39,165 nt of DNA from Oehlia diaphana (lineage: Eukaryota > Glomeromycota > Glomeromycetes > Glomerales > Glomeraceae). Location of the stretch: the NCBI GenBank assembly GCA_003833135.1, contig QZLH01000048.1:185449-224613 (forward strand), in the 5' to 3' direction. The position numbers were made by a program, and so were the translations under genes. Of the stretch, positions 23,140-33,654 are shown in pieces. The notes below the pieces were generated by a model, which was not told the DNA's origin, made no database searches, and saw only the letters and a program-made list of their open reading frames with translations. Numbering within the stretch: the stretch's first letter is position 1; each line of letters opens with the position of its first letter.

Positions 23140-25433
23140 CAGTCAAACCTCGATGTACCGAACTCGCGGTTCAGGAATAAAAGTTCTTTTCTTTATATAC
23201 CGAACTATATAAGCAAGCAATAAAAAGTTCGGTACATCAAAAATCACGTGATTTTAAATATAATATATGCAGCGTAAAAGTATTAAATTTTATTAAATGT
23301 TCATTAATGTAAAATATTCAAAAATTATATTACTAATAAATGATAAATGTTTATAATTTTCATCACGTCCATTTGCCATATATGCTATATGCGATCCATT
23401 AAATGTTTAACCAACCATCTAATACCGATTGAACTCTACTATTTTATCAAAAAGAATAATTTGTTTTTTAAGATTATATAACAAATTTCTGTTATTGAGT
23501 TCTATCATAAAATTATCAGGTGGATTATCAAGAAAAGATAATACTTTATCTAATGATGTTAATACTTCTGAAGCTGATATTTTTGGTTGTAAAACTATTT
23601 CTTCTTCTGCAAGATCCATCTCATTTGACTTTATCATATTTACAATTTCTTCATCTGTAATTTCTTCTTCCCCATAATTATTATTATCATCAATTAAGAT
23701 AAACTCTTCAGCACTCATCAACTCACCAAAAGCAAAATTATCATATTGATCCAATAATTTTTGAACTACTTCTATTTCATTTAAATTATCATTATCATCA
23801 TTTTGCTCTTCGAAGGTGAAGGTAAATTGATAACTGAAGGCAAAATTCCCATTTTTGTCCAACAATTATGAATAGTCTCACTTGTTACAGCTTTCCAAGC
23901 TTCAGCACAAAGTGAGATAGAATCACTTATTTTCAATTTAGGGACTGGTATATTTAATTCCATTTCATCATCATAAGCCTCAATTCTGTTTTTTATAAGT
24001 TTTTTGCGATATTGTACCTAAGATTAATAGTTGATTTATTAGAATCCATGTTATTAATTATATAACTAATTAAAATAATATACAAACCTTAAATGAATTA
24101 ATAATGCCAGCATCAGCAGGTTGCAAATGTGCTGTAATATTGGGTGGTAAATAATGTATTGTAATATTTGTCAATAACTTTGGATTACTAACAGAATGAA
24201 CTGGAGCATTATCTACCAAAAGAAGAATCTTTCTATTTTATCTTTTCATCCTTTAATTCAAGAGTTCTAAGTATTTATTCCAAATAGATATTTGCATCCA
24301 AGCGCTTTTATTTTAAAAATAATCAACAGGAAGCTTTGATTTATCAATTCCAATTAAATCTCTTTGTGTTTGATACTTGTAAATAAAAAGTGCAGGAAGT
24401 TTAATAGAACCAGTTGCATTAAACGTTAATAAGAGTGTAACTCTGTTTTTTGATTTTTTCATTCCAGAAAGAGGACCTATAAATAATGTTTTAGAAGGTT
24501 CCAATTTCCAATACAATCCTAAAAAAAATACATTATTTAATAAATTTAAAATAATATTGATTAGTATAATAACCATAATCTAAATTATTTAAAATTCCAA
24601 GATTTCTCAATAATCACCTGTTTCATCACAATTAAATACATCTTCAAGATCAAAATTACTAATTAATTTCCTGTAATTTTTCTTTTTCTTTGATTAATTC
24701 TTCTTCACTTAGTCCACTTTGTGTTTCCCCATGTTTATTATATTGCTTGATATTATGTCTTTTTTTAAAATTGTTTAACCATCCAGCTGATCCAATAAAG
24801 CCTTCAATATTCATTAATCTTTCAAAATCAAAAGCTTTAGCTATGATAATTTCTCCTGTTATAATTCTATTAGCAGATAAAGCATTTGTAATCCAAATTG
24901 CCAAAGCTTCTTCTAATTCAGAAAATTTTAGCGATTTTTCTCTTTATTTAGCTATATTAAAATCATTAAATTCTATATTTAACCATTTTTCTTTGTTTTT
25001 CAAAATATCACAAATGGTATTTTTTTTTACACCAAATTTTTTTCCTATTTCTTCTTGTGATAATAATGGATTTTCATTATGAAGCAAACATAACTCTTTC
25101 TTTTTTCCAAAGGTTAGAACCTTTTTTTTTTTAATGTTATTTCATTATTTACCTTTTTCTTTTTGGTTCATGATAACGTGATTATTAAAAAGTCTGAAGA
25201 CAAAGAAAATTTTTTTCATTATTTAATCAATCTAACCAATTCTGACAATCACGTGACCAGTTCGGTATATCAAATTTTTTTTATTATATTTTATAATAAA
25301 TGGTAAATCAACAAAAGTTTAGTACACGTTACATTGAGTTTTATATGAAATTTGGTATATTAAGACTATTTTAAATAGTTTGGTAAGTCAAGAGTTTATT
25401 ATATCATGGATTTATTATATTAAGATCAGACTA
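23140..25433 (-). mobile_element. Decayed pogo/Tigger-like DNA transposon
   Basis: The left end starts cagtcaaacctcgatgtacc after a TA, close to the terminal repeat style of pogo/Tigger elements. The reverse complement of the right end, tagtctgatcttaatataat, matches it at about two thirds of positions and is followed by TA (25434-25435). Subterminal motifs on both sides repeat ttcggta(ca/ta)tcaaa. Inside lies one transposase gene on the minus strand with the pogo domain order. Boundaries are inferred from the diverged termini and the TA dinucleotides. Confidence 0.68.
23419..25171 (-). pseudogene. Broken pogo-type DDE transposase (CENP-B-like)
   Basis: Read on the minus strand, the fragments keep the order of a pogo/Tigger transposase. 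First is a helix-turn-helix of the psq/CENPB_N kind (LTFGKKKELCLLH, SQEEIGKKFGVKKNTI). Then comes a CENP-B-type DNA-binding domain (ALAIWITNAL, GWLNNFKKRHNI). The DDE core follows, with first Asp in FNCDETG, ERVT-like NRVTLLLTFNATGSIKLPAL, second Asp in LLLVDNAPVHS and third in LQPADAGIINSFKVQYR. Last is an acidic tail ending IVEFNRY and TAA. A TAA after NIAK near 24953, several stops near 24230-24320 and frame changes near 24300 and 23820 make it non-functional. A small intron near 24519-24640 is possible between DETG and LYWKLEPSK. Some pogo transposases have been domesticated, but the breaks argue against that here. Confidence 0.8.
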
Positions 25434-25435
25434 TA

Positions 25436-26760
25436 TATATATTCTGAATGTGTTCAAAATGTAAAATTTTAAATTCTTATAATATTATTAATATTTAAAT
25501 AATAGTTATTGAGTAGGGGAGTTGAAATATCAAAGCAGTTCAGATGATATTTTTACCTCCTATATAATAACTGTGTTATTATGCAGACGTCCAAGATCAT
25601 GTTCTATATGAAAAGCATAGTGAATGTGTGATAATAATCTATATGATGTAATGCATCAAAAATATTAAAGATATTTACGCAATAATAATTTATCTAAAAA
25701 ATATCAGTATGTTAAAACATAATCCTATTTGGCTGCATAATAACAAAATTTAATTAACAATTATATATATTTATATCTATAATTACATTTATAATCAGTC
25801 TTATTTTTATATTTATCAGTTTTCAGATTTTTTAATATTAAAATCTGATATAGAAATAAAGAGAATGTCAAAATATTATGGTAATTATCACCAGTCCAAT
25901 TTTTTAAATTTTACAAGATTAATATTACAATTAATGTTTGAGAAAAATGCAAAATTTTGATTGTTTAATTTTTTTATTTTACTAATTTCAAATTTCATTA
26001 AAGTTAAAAATTATAAACTGGCATTTTAAACATTAACCAAATTGTAAATTTTTTTAAAAAAGAAAATTTTATGCATTTTTATTTATTTATATTGATTTAT
26101 ATTGTACTTTAACATCAGAAAGTCACGGGAAAAATGTTCATTACACTATTATTTATGTTTTATTTTATTTTTAAAAAATAAGACAAAATCTGGAACTACA
26201 AGCATACATTAGCTAGCAGAACAAATTACAAAAATGATACAAAAACAAACTATTGCAAATTTGTCCAACCTCTTAAGTACTGGAAAAGAAGTTGCCCTCA
26301 CTGGCAATTATTCACAAAGAACCCTAGGCATGACTAGGCTAACTAACACTAGAAAGAGACATAATGAAAAAAAGTGAATAAAAATATTGTGAAATATTGT
26401 GGCTATAAAGGTCTGTTGTTGTTTTTTATTTGATTTAAGAGTTAATTATATTCCAGTATAGGTGGAAAAATGATGGTTATATCCACCAATCTGCAGAATG
26501 AAAAATTGTACGTTATGTGTATGACCCATTCACCTATGGTTGGCAGGTATAATGGTAGTTACGTTGATATAGCTATTTTATTAGTTTTATCATATTAAAC
26601 TAATGAGAATTTCTTCTACTGCAAAAATTGTTAGTGTTGTTAATATATTATAAATTTGTTATTTATTAATTGTTTATTTTAATAAATATTTTTTAATATT
26701 ACACAATATAAATAAACATAAAATAAAGATTATCAAATTGTAAATCTTTTTTTTTTAACA
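25436..26760. other. Gene-free stretch between two transposon remnants
   Basis: Mostly AT-rich with no gene I can support. Near 26190-26380 the base composition is more balanced, and a 47-codon reading frame runs from ATG 26234 to TGA 26377. It contains EVALTGNYSQRTLGM. It has no family I recognise and may be chance or the tail of an older repeat. Confidence 0.45.
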
Positions 26761-29361
26761 ATGTCATCCGATATTAGTAACAAAGAAAATATTGAAAATA
26801 CATTTCAAATTGAAGAGGAATTTACCTATCCATCAAACAATAATATTATTTATCGGAAACGTGTAAACAATGTCACTAAACATAGCTTTAACTATATTAT
26901 TTTAAAAGAGGGTATTTACCCTAATGAAATTACAAATAAAAAGCAAATTAATAATGATAATACCAAAAAAAAGAGGCTTATGCGACATTACAAAATTCCA
27001 AATAACTATGTTGTAGAAACAACTTGGGGTCAGGCTTCTAAAAAATGAACTGTTTATTGTGAAATTATTTATATTGATAATACACCTCAATTTTGGATTA
27101 AATACAGTTCTAACTTCCAACATGCTATTTCTTCAACCAAATCTGCATCTGATGTAGCGTCAAACTATGAGAAAGTAAGTAGTAAATATTATTTTTATAA
27201 TAATTTTTATAAAATTTTAATTAACTTATTTGTTAAGGCTTTAAGACCAGAGACGAAATCAACCATTTCAGGTCCTCTTTTATTTGGATTGCAATTAGAG
27301 AGTGTAAGAAAACACGTGAATCAAGGAGAAGAGAAAATTTAATCAAACTGGCTATTAATTGTATTCTATCAATACTTGAAAAATGCGCTAAAAAACTTGC
27401 GACAAAAATATAATCTAACCTTAAAAATGATATCAAGGGTATTTATCACCAAACTGATCAAGTTGTATTAAGAAATATTGAACTTTTTGTCAATGAAACT
27501 AATCATTTTCAAGTAAATTTTGGGTCCGAAAATGAGGTTGATAAAACCCATCACCTTCGATCTGTAGTAAAAGCAGTTGATCAAGGCCAAATATCTAGAG
27601 ACTCTTACTGAGACTTAGCAGCTGCAGATTTTCATTTACCAATTGAAAATTGTGTTTCCAATAAACGTATCACAATTACAAATTATATGAATCAATTAAT
27701 CAGAATATCTATAGTTGATATGGGCAGGTGCAATGAATTAGAAGAGATTGCAAAATTAAATGAGCCAGATATCATGAATCATGAAATCACTCAAGAAGTT
27801 ATTAATACAATTGGAATAGGAATTTATCATAGTGCAAAAGACATTCTTTGTTATATTATTCCTTATTTGGAAAAGAATAATAAAATCAACAGATTCAACT
27901 ATTCATTTGTGCATTTCAGGAGACGGGTGGAATGTTGGACGTAAAATAAAGCATGTTATGGTAACACTCATGATCCTAAACCATAAAGAGAAATACCATC
28001 ATGCGGACTATCATTACACTACAATATTATATCCTGGTAGTGAGAAGTATGAAACACTTGAATTTATATTAAGCCCTTTACTTAATGAATTGCGATCACT
28101 AAAAGAAAATGGGCTAGAAATTTCTGGAATATTATAGAATTTTAAGTTATATTTTAGTGCAGATTGGAAGTTTTTAGCAATTTGTCTTGGGTTAAATAGA
28201 CCTACATCAAAGTTTTTTTGCCCTTGGTGTCTAAGGTTGCTTGCCGAAACTTAGGGGTTTAGGCAAAATGGCATTTTGTTGAAAAGCAAAATTCTGCTGA
28301 AACTATATTAAAGTTATATTAAAAAACTGGTGAAACTCTGGAGAAAGGCGAAACTGCCAAAACTTATTATAAATGCCAAAACTGCTGAAACTCTGCCAAA
28401 ACTATAATAAATCTATAGTAAAATTTTGATGAAACTAATCGTAAGATTTTGAAGAGGTTTAGACAAGCAACCTTATTGGTGTCTGTGTTCAAAAGATCTG
28501 CATAGAGATTTAAGTAAGGATTGGCGCATTGAAAAAAATATGGAACAAATTGCAACAAAGCATAATGCTATTAAAGGTCATATTCATCTGCCACTTTTCA
28601 GTATGATATCAATTGACCATATAGTTTTCAATGAATTACATATTTTTTTACGAATCACGGATCATCTTTAGGATCTAGTGCTAGCTGAGATCAAAGAATG
28701 TGGCTTTTTTAATGATTTGACACGAAATGTTATTACAAAAGAGATGCAGCAGCTAAAAGTACCTTTTTATTTTTGGGAAAATAAGGAATTCCATAATTGG
28801 GAATATACATCTCTCATGGGAGATGATAAAGAAACTGTTTTAAAAATTTTTAATTTAAAGTTACTTTTTAAATCATCTCGTGCACGGCTAATTCGAAATT
28901 TTTGGGATCAATTTTATCAATTATATTGTGCACTCTGAAATGAGACTACTGATCCAATGCAACTAAAACAACAGGCACGTGATTGGTTATCCTTATTTCT
29001 TACACCATCACAAGAAGATCCTACTAATCCAAGAACTTTTGTACAAGGATTATATATGCCAAGCCAAGCAACACTTTATATTCATGCACTAGTATATCAT
29101 GGGTGGGAACTTTTGAAAAAACACCAAAAATGGGGATTGAAATCATTTTCCTACTCTGCTGTGAAAAAAAAAAACTACAATCAAGTTTCAACATTCTTCC
29201 GTAAAACTCTTAAAAATGGAGGCAATGCATTAAAAAGAAAATCTGCAATACAGGAGATTATTGAATATGAGAATCGTACACTTTATTTTACATACAATCC
29301 ATTGCCTGAAACTAAAAAAATCAAAAAATTTTGCATTATCGCCTTTTTCTTTTTAGTGTGA
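26761..29361 (+). pseudogene. Decayed transposon-type protein gene of a Glomeromycotina-like repeat family
   Basis: The stretch reads as one long gene broken by stops, frame changes and an insertion. From ATG 26761 come an N-terminal basic part, a putative intron near 27176-27237, ISGPLLFGLQLESVRKHV, DFHLPIENCVSNK, ISGDGWNVGRKIKHVMVT, HYTTILYPGSEKYETLE, FSADWKFLAICLGLNRPT and FFCPWC. After the MITE come SKDLHRDLSKDW, NVITKEMQQLKVPFYFW, NWEYTSLMGDD and VSTFFRKTLKNGGNA. I recall this motif order from many copies in Rhizophagus genomes, but I cannot name its superfamily. The GDG and ADW blocks may hold catalytic acids, and CPWC looks zinc-binding; both are inference. Premature stops lie at 27046, 27411, 27609, 28135, 28669 and 28936. 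Frame changes lie near 27320 and 27880. Confidence 0.7.
28232..28475. mobile_element. hAT-type MITE, family A, copy 1 (inserted in the transposon pseudogene)
   Basis: The 244-bp element begins taaggttgcttg and ends caagcaacctta, a perfect 12-bp terminal inverted repeat. It is flanked by the exact 8-bp direct repeat ttggtgtc (28224-28231 and 28476-28483). Removing the element and one repeat restores the host reading frame through FFCPWC and onward, so the insertion site is certain. Eight-base duplications and a TAAGG terminus fit hAT superfamily elements. The interior consists of decayed copies of a tgccgaaac motif and encodes nothing. Confidence 0.92.
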
Positions 29362-29715
29362 TCTAGCTAAAATAATAATTAAAAAAGATGAATTTTAGAA
29401 ACCTGTGATTACTAAGATTTTATTGTATTTTTAGGTAAAGAAGGTGCAAATACAAGCTGAAAATNAGTAATCACAAGTTTTAAAGTAAGTTTACTTATAA
29501 GTAACTTTTAAGGCATAAATGTTATACAAATTTTTAAGGAGTCACTTATAAGTAAACTTACTTTAAAACTTGTGATTACTAAAATTTTATTGCATTTTCA
29601 GCTTGTATTTGCATCTTCTCTACCTGAAAATACAATAAAATTTTAGTAATCACAAGTTTCTAAAATTCATCTTTTTTTATTATTATTTTAACTAGATCAC
29701 ACTAAAAAGAAAATG
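29345..29715. repeat. Large inverted repeat, arms about 160 bp
   Basis: The left arm (about 29345-29505) contains gtgtgatctagctaaaataa and gatgaattttagaaacctg. It is matched by the reverse complement of the right arm (about 29544-29715) with few differences, around a loop of about 40 bp. The left arm has a single N at 29465 exactly where the right arm carries about 13 extra bases (reverse complement gcaataaaatttt). The left arm continues the 3' flank of the transposon pseudogene, so the palindrome may be a head-to-head end or an assembly artefact. Confidence 0.8.
29465..29465. other. Assembly gap (single N) inside the left arm of the inverted repeat
   Basis: An N interrupts the sequence between gctgaaaat and agtaatcacaag. 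The right arm shows about 13 bases at the matching place, so the gap probably hides a short missing piece rather than one base. Confidence 0.9.
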
Positions 29716-29730
29716 GCGATAAAAGGAAAA

Positions 29731-29975
29731 AACCATTTCGCAACAGTTTTTTTAACTAATTTTAATAAAAAAATGTTGCGAAACATTTTTTACTTGCAAT
29801 ATAAAGTAAAAAAAACCATTTCGCAACAGTTTTTTAACTATTTTAATAAAAAATGTTGCGAAACATTTTTTATTTTTAATTTATCAAAAAAAAATGTTTC
29901 ACAACGTTTTTTTTAATGATTATAATAAAAAATGTTGTGAAACATTTTTTATTTTAATTAAAAAGCATTTCGCAA
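29731..29975. repeat. Cluster of short foldback units around tttcgcaaca / tgttgcgaaa
   Basis: The motif catttcgcaacag and its inverse tgttgcgaaacat alternate at intervals of about 35-80 bp, separated by ttttaataaaaaa spacers. Later units are diverged (tttcacaacg, tgttgtgaaa, tttcgcaatag). Each pair could form a hairpin. The repeat produces a spurious open frame of repeated residues. Confidence 0.8.
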
Positions 29976-30172
29976 TAGTTTTGGATCAGATCTGATCCAG
30001 ATCTGTTCGAATCAATCTGATCTGATCCATTATAATAAAATGTTGATCCGATCTGATTTGATCCGAAGTGGATCAAATTTTTTTTGATTCAGATCGGATC
30101 ACGGATTATAAAATATATGATCCGATCTGATCCATCACGGATCAGATCCGCAGATACGAATCAGATCGGATT
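29976..30172. repeat. Dense gatc-rich repeat (gatccgatctgatcc variants)
   Basis: Variants of ggatcagatctgatcc and gatcggatc recur more than a dozen times in both orientations, so the stretch is almost a run of overlapping palindromes. A related ggatnatccgga repeat surrounds the MITE at 36002. I do not recognise a transposon class. Confidence 0.75.
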
Positions 30173-30186
30173 TTTTTTAGAACACT

Positions 30187-30370
30187 AGACTTTTGTATTT
30201 TACTTCTATATGCAAATAATATTGGTGCTATCCTTTAATCCTAATTTTTTATCTTCGTATTCTCTATTTCTATATATTGTTAACTTTTCTTTTACTAATT
30301 TCGCTAATGATTCTATTAATATTTTATTGAATCATTCTACTGATCCATTTGTTTTAGGGTGATAAGAGGA
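30187..30370 (-). pseudogene. Fragment of a Ty3/gypsy-type retrotransposon integrase
   Basis: On the minus strand, YHPKTNGSVE is followed by FNKILIESLAKLVKEKL and, after a frame change near 30240, by IAPILFAYRSKIQKS. This is the C-terminal half of the retroviral-type integrase core, where HPxTNGxVERFN and the FAYRT-like motif are diagnostic. The codon for the expected Arg of ERFN is TGA (30332-30334 on the minus strand), a CGA-to-TGA change. No long terminal repeats or other retrotransposon parts are visible nearby. The fragment stops close to the family-B MITE at 30383. Confidence 0.78.
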
Positions 30371-30382
30371 GGGCCCCTGAAT

Positions 30383-30627
30383 TAGAGGTAGGCTCCGGTC
30401 ATCCGTTCAATCCGTCATTTCATCTGATCACGTGATGTCGATCACGGATATGCAGCTCATTGCCTTTTTGGGTGATACCCACCCATTAAAAAATATTTTT
30501 TCCAAAAATGGAAATACCACTTTTGGAAATTTGTGTAACATTTGGCCCAAAAAAGGAAACGATCGGCAAAAATCACGTGATTTGACCGGATGACCGGATT
30601 GACGTTTTTCACCGGAGCCTACCTCTA
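30383..30627. mobile_element. hAT-type MITE, family B, complete copy
   Basis: The 245-bp element begins tagaggtaggctccggt and ends with its inverse accggagcctacctcta. It is flanked by an exact 8-bp duplication ccctgaat (30375-30382 and 30628-30635). Inside are the palindrome aatcacgtgatt and near-palindromic ccggatgaccgg blocks, and it is richer in G and C than its surroundings. The TAGAG terminus and 8-bp duplication fit hAT elements. It encodes no protein; open frames through it are by-products of the repeat. Confidence 0.92.
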
Positions 30628-30635
30628 CCCTGAAT

Positions 30636-31439
30636 ATACTATGATTGATGTTCATCGTGATAATTGATGTGATATCTACTAAGTTTACTAGTATTAAAAT
30701 GGTAAAAAGTGTACGGTTACACATATGCTTTTAGAAATTTCTATTATTAAGTGTACAGACAGACGTGACATAAAAGAAATAGTNGCATCTTCTCTACCTG
30801 AAAATACAATAAAATTTTAGTAATCACAAGTTTCTAAAATTCATCTTTTTTTATTATTATTTTAACTAGATCACACTAAAAAGAAAATGGCAATAAATAA
30901 CATTTTATTTGTTCTGAAAGTCTTTTATATTATTTTAAGTTTAGGATTATTAGATATAGCAGTAGTACTATGATTGAATTGCAGATAAATCAAGATGCGA
31001 AAATTTTTGTTTAATGGTAAGATATTGAAAGGTAATTTCATGATAGCGTATGCTGTCGCATTTTTTACAAATTTTATTTCTTTGTTTATTTGGAGCGATA
31101 TTCATATTTTTTTTTTAAAATTAGGTAATTAAAGGAGAGGAAGTTTTAATTTACTATTATTTAAAACACCAGTTGGAAAGTAATTAAAGCAAAAATTAGT
31201 AAAACAATTTTTTTATTAATTAAAAAGACAGGTTATAACATGATTTTTAAATTCACAAGTAAAGATAGTCACATCAAATAGTTGGGCATGATTTTATTTA
31301 TATTATTTATATGAAATTTTAAAAATTGATGATTTTGTACTAACATGGATTCATTATTCCATGTAATTAATTACATAATTTACATTAAACATTATTTTTT
31401 ATTAAAATTTTGTGATTGCGAAATATAAAAATTAAAATA
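30636..31439. other. Gene-free stretch with a second N and a displaced repeat copy
   Basis: A single N lies at 30784, and 30785-30891 duplicates 29611-29717 exactly. The rest is AT-rich without coding sense. Confidence 0.5.
30785..30891. repeat. Exact 107-bp direct copy of 29611-29717
   Basis: The two stretches are identical from gcatcttctctacctg to gaaaatggc and diverge immediately after. The second copy starts directly after the N at 30784. Identity over 107 bases in otherwise decayed DNA suggests either very recent duplication or an assembly join at the shared repeat. Confidence 0.9.
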
Positions 31440-32090
31440 TACATATCCCGCTGTACATATATTTTCATTAATTTCTTTTAATATGCGTTTTTTCCATTCT
31501 ATTAAAATTTCTCCACGTAAAAATTTTGGCCGCCGAGTTCTTTTGTATTTTTTAATTAAAGATCGTTGTTAGATGATCAATTGTTCAAGAGGATCTATTT
31601 TCTCTTCTAATTGATCATATAAGTTAGGATTCCATGGAGCCAGTTCTAAACATACAACGTATGTTTCTTAGTTTTGTGAATAGACTCTTTTTTCCCACTG
31701 ATCAGAATTCAAAATTTCATCTAAAATTTGATACGCACCATCACCACGGAAAATACACTTATAATTTCTCCTTATTTTAGAATCATAATAATGGATGTGT
31801 CCAGAAAAAATAGAAAAAAAAAGACTTTCAGGGCATGGTATAGACACCAATTTCTTTCCCATAGATTTAAAGTTTAAGACCAATTTTTTGTGTATTTTTG
31901 CGACCAAAATTTCTTTAAATTCAGAAATAATATTTGCTGGAAGTTTATCAAGATCTTGGCGTTGATTATATCTTTGTACAATTCTGATGTGTTACATTAA
32001 ACCTCGCAAATTTTTAAATTCTTTCCCATAAGTAGTACACAAAAGAAAGTTATTTGATGGAGTATGAGGAGGAGTACTAGGAATGTGAAA
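31440..32090 (-). pseudogene. Coding remnant of unknown family, probably from a repeat
   Basis: The minus strand keeps a readable frame: HIPSTPPHTPSNNF, YGKEFKNLRGLM, a stop, HIRIVQRYNQRQDLDKLP, SGHIHYYDSKIRRNYKC, FRGDGAYQILDEILNSDQW, a stop, ETYVVCLELAPWNPNLYDQ and LRGEILIEWKKRILKEI. The conserved-looking charged and aromatic blocks and two in-frame stops mark an old protein-coding gene. I cannot name the family. The lack of introns and the setting favour a transposon-derived gene, but a host gene is not excluded. Confidence 0.5.
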
Positions 32091-33440
32091 AAGTGTTGAT
32101 ATGTTAATTATGAAGAAATTAAGTGGCTATCTAGATAAATGAAAAAGGTTACTAATTAATAAATTCAACATATTTTTTTCTCAATACCCATTAAATATTA
32201 TTTTTGATACCAGATTTATGAAATTATAATTAAGTCACGTTCAGTTCTTATGAAATATTCACAATTTCAAGTTTTCTTTGTTTCTTTATAAAGTAAAAGA
32301 ACTATTTAAACTATTAATAAGCTGTTTTTAACATAATAACCATACAATTATGTCTTTTTTTTTACCTTAAAAATCTAATGGGTTTTTGTTCTGTCTAATG
32401 GGTTTTATGTTTTCATAAGGATATTTATGAGGTATTTTTGAGTTATTTTGAGGTATTTTTCCATGAGATAAACATCAGACCATTAGTGATAAATATTTTG
32501 TTAACCAATCAGATCAGATGATTTTGTTGTATATGATCGGCAAAATCTGCAAATCGGCAGATATGTTGCTATAGATTTAGCAGCTGAAATGTAAAATATG
32601 TTGCTAACTGTAGTGTTAGGTTTGTGATCAGAAGGTGGTGTCCTCTGAAAGAATATATTAAGATCGTTTATCTTTGTTTGAGATTACATATTGCATGTCA
32701 GCTTTAAGTTGTTTAGTAACATCTTCCACAATGAAAGTGTGTTTCACTTTGTAATGTTGATAGAATTTAAAAGTACATGTATAACTATAGTTATATTGAG
32801 GTATGGAGCTGATGTCAAAATAGCATCTAACTTTATAGTTAAAAAGATTGATATTGTATGTGATTTAATAATATAATTGTCAGTTATCTTTGAAATCAGA
32901 AGGTAAAGGTGGTAAAAGTTTTTGCGTTTATAAGTTCTATATTTCCAATTCTTCATTCGTTATTTGAATTTAGCATTAGCGTCCCATAAGTATTTGTAAA
33001 TTAAAACCCAGAAGCCTGATAATTAAAATGATAGGATCTGGTATCTTAGCCGATAGTTATTTAATGATAAAAGGTTTAATAAATCAGGATTGTTGTTATT
33101 GAATAATAATGCTTCATGTCAAGCAATTTCATCTTTCTATTTGTTGAGGTGAACGTATGATGTTAAAATGTAATGAGAAATATTGTTTGTAGTAAGGTCT
33201 GTGTATTGTAGAATGAAGAATCTAGTTTTTCTAGAATACGATTATATTTTTTAATCAAAATGGTATACCTTATCAGCTTATACCAAGATGATTTGTTTTT
33301 GTTTTCTTTAACAGCATCAATATTTAACTATTATTAACATTAACAGTCAAATATTGATTAGTATCATGTAATCAATTTGCCAATCAATTTTTTTTTTTAA
33401 TTTGATAAAAAAAAGTTTTTTTTAACGTTCACTCCTCTTC
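32091..33440. other. Gene-free stretch before the splice-motif array
   Basis: No open frame with coding character on either strand. A short direct repeat ctaatgggttttt/ctaatgggtttta (32379-32411) and tgaggtatttt (32429 and 32449) are the only local patterns I noticed. Confidence 0.45.
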
Positions 33441-33450
33441 TATAAATAAA
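33441..33450 (+). promoter_or_regulatory. TATA-like sequence upstream of the splice-motif array
   Basis: The run tataaataaa follows a pyrimidine-rich stretch about 215 bp before the first array unit. It could serve as a core promoter for a transcript through the array. The motif is cheap in AT-rich DNA, so this is weak. Confidence 0.2.
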
Positions 33451-33654
33451 AAAAGAGTTTTTTTTGTTCGTTCACTGCTATGACACTCTTCATTATTCAG
33501 GTCATTCTAATGAAAAGTGGGTCTGCCTGTTAGATTTTAGATCTATATTCTTTATATTTAGTTTTCTATAATATTTTTGTATTCTTTCTATTGTATCTGC
33601 CTTTCTGAAGTAAAAATAAAAATAAATAAAAATAAAAAAGTTTTTTAAATTTTT

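Noticed and set aside
24690..25082. Open frame of 130 codons on the plus strand
   Set aside because: It is the antisense of the pogo transposase DNA-binding domains, where the minus strand has clear family motifs.
26234..26377. 47-codon open frame in a less AT-rich patch
   Set aside because: Too short and without recognisable similarity to call a gene; recorded only in the gene-free stretch.
29713..29916. Open frame of 67 codons
   Set aside because: It consists of the translated tttcgcaaca/tgttgcgaaa foldback repeats and has no protein-like composition.
32691..32956. Two overlapping open frames on opposite strands
   Set aside because: Low-complexity hydrophobic translations in AT-rich DNA, no motif, and no support from flanking introns or neighbours.
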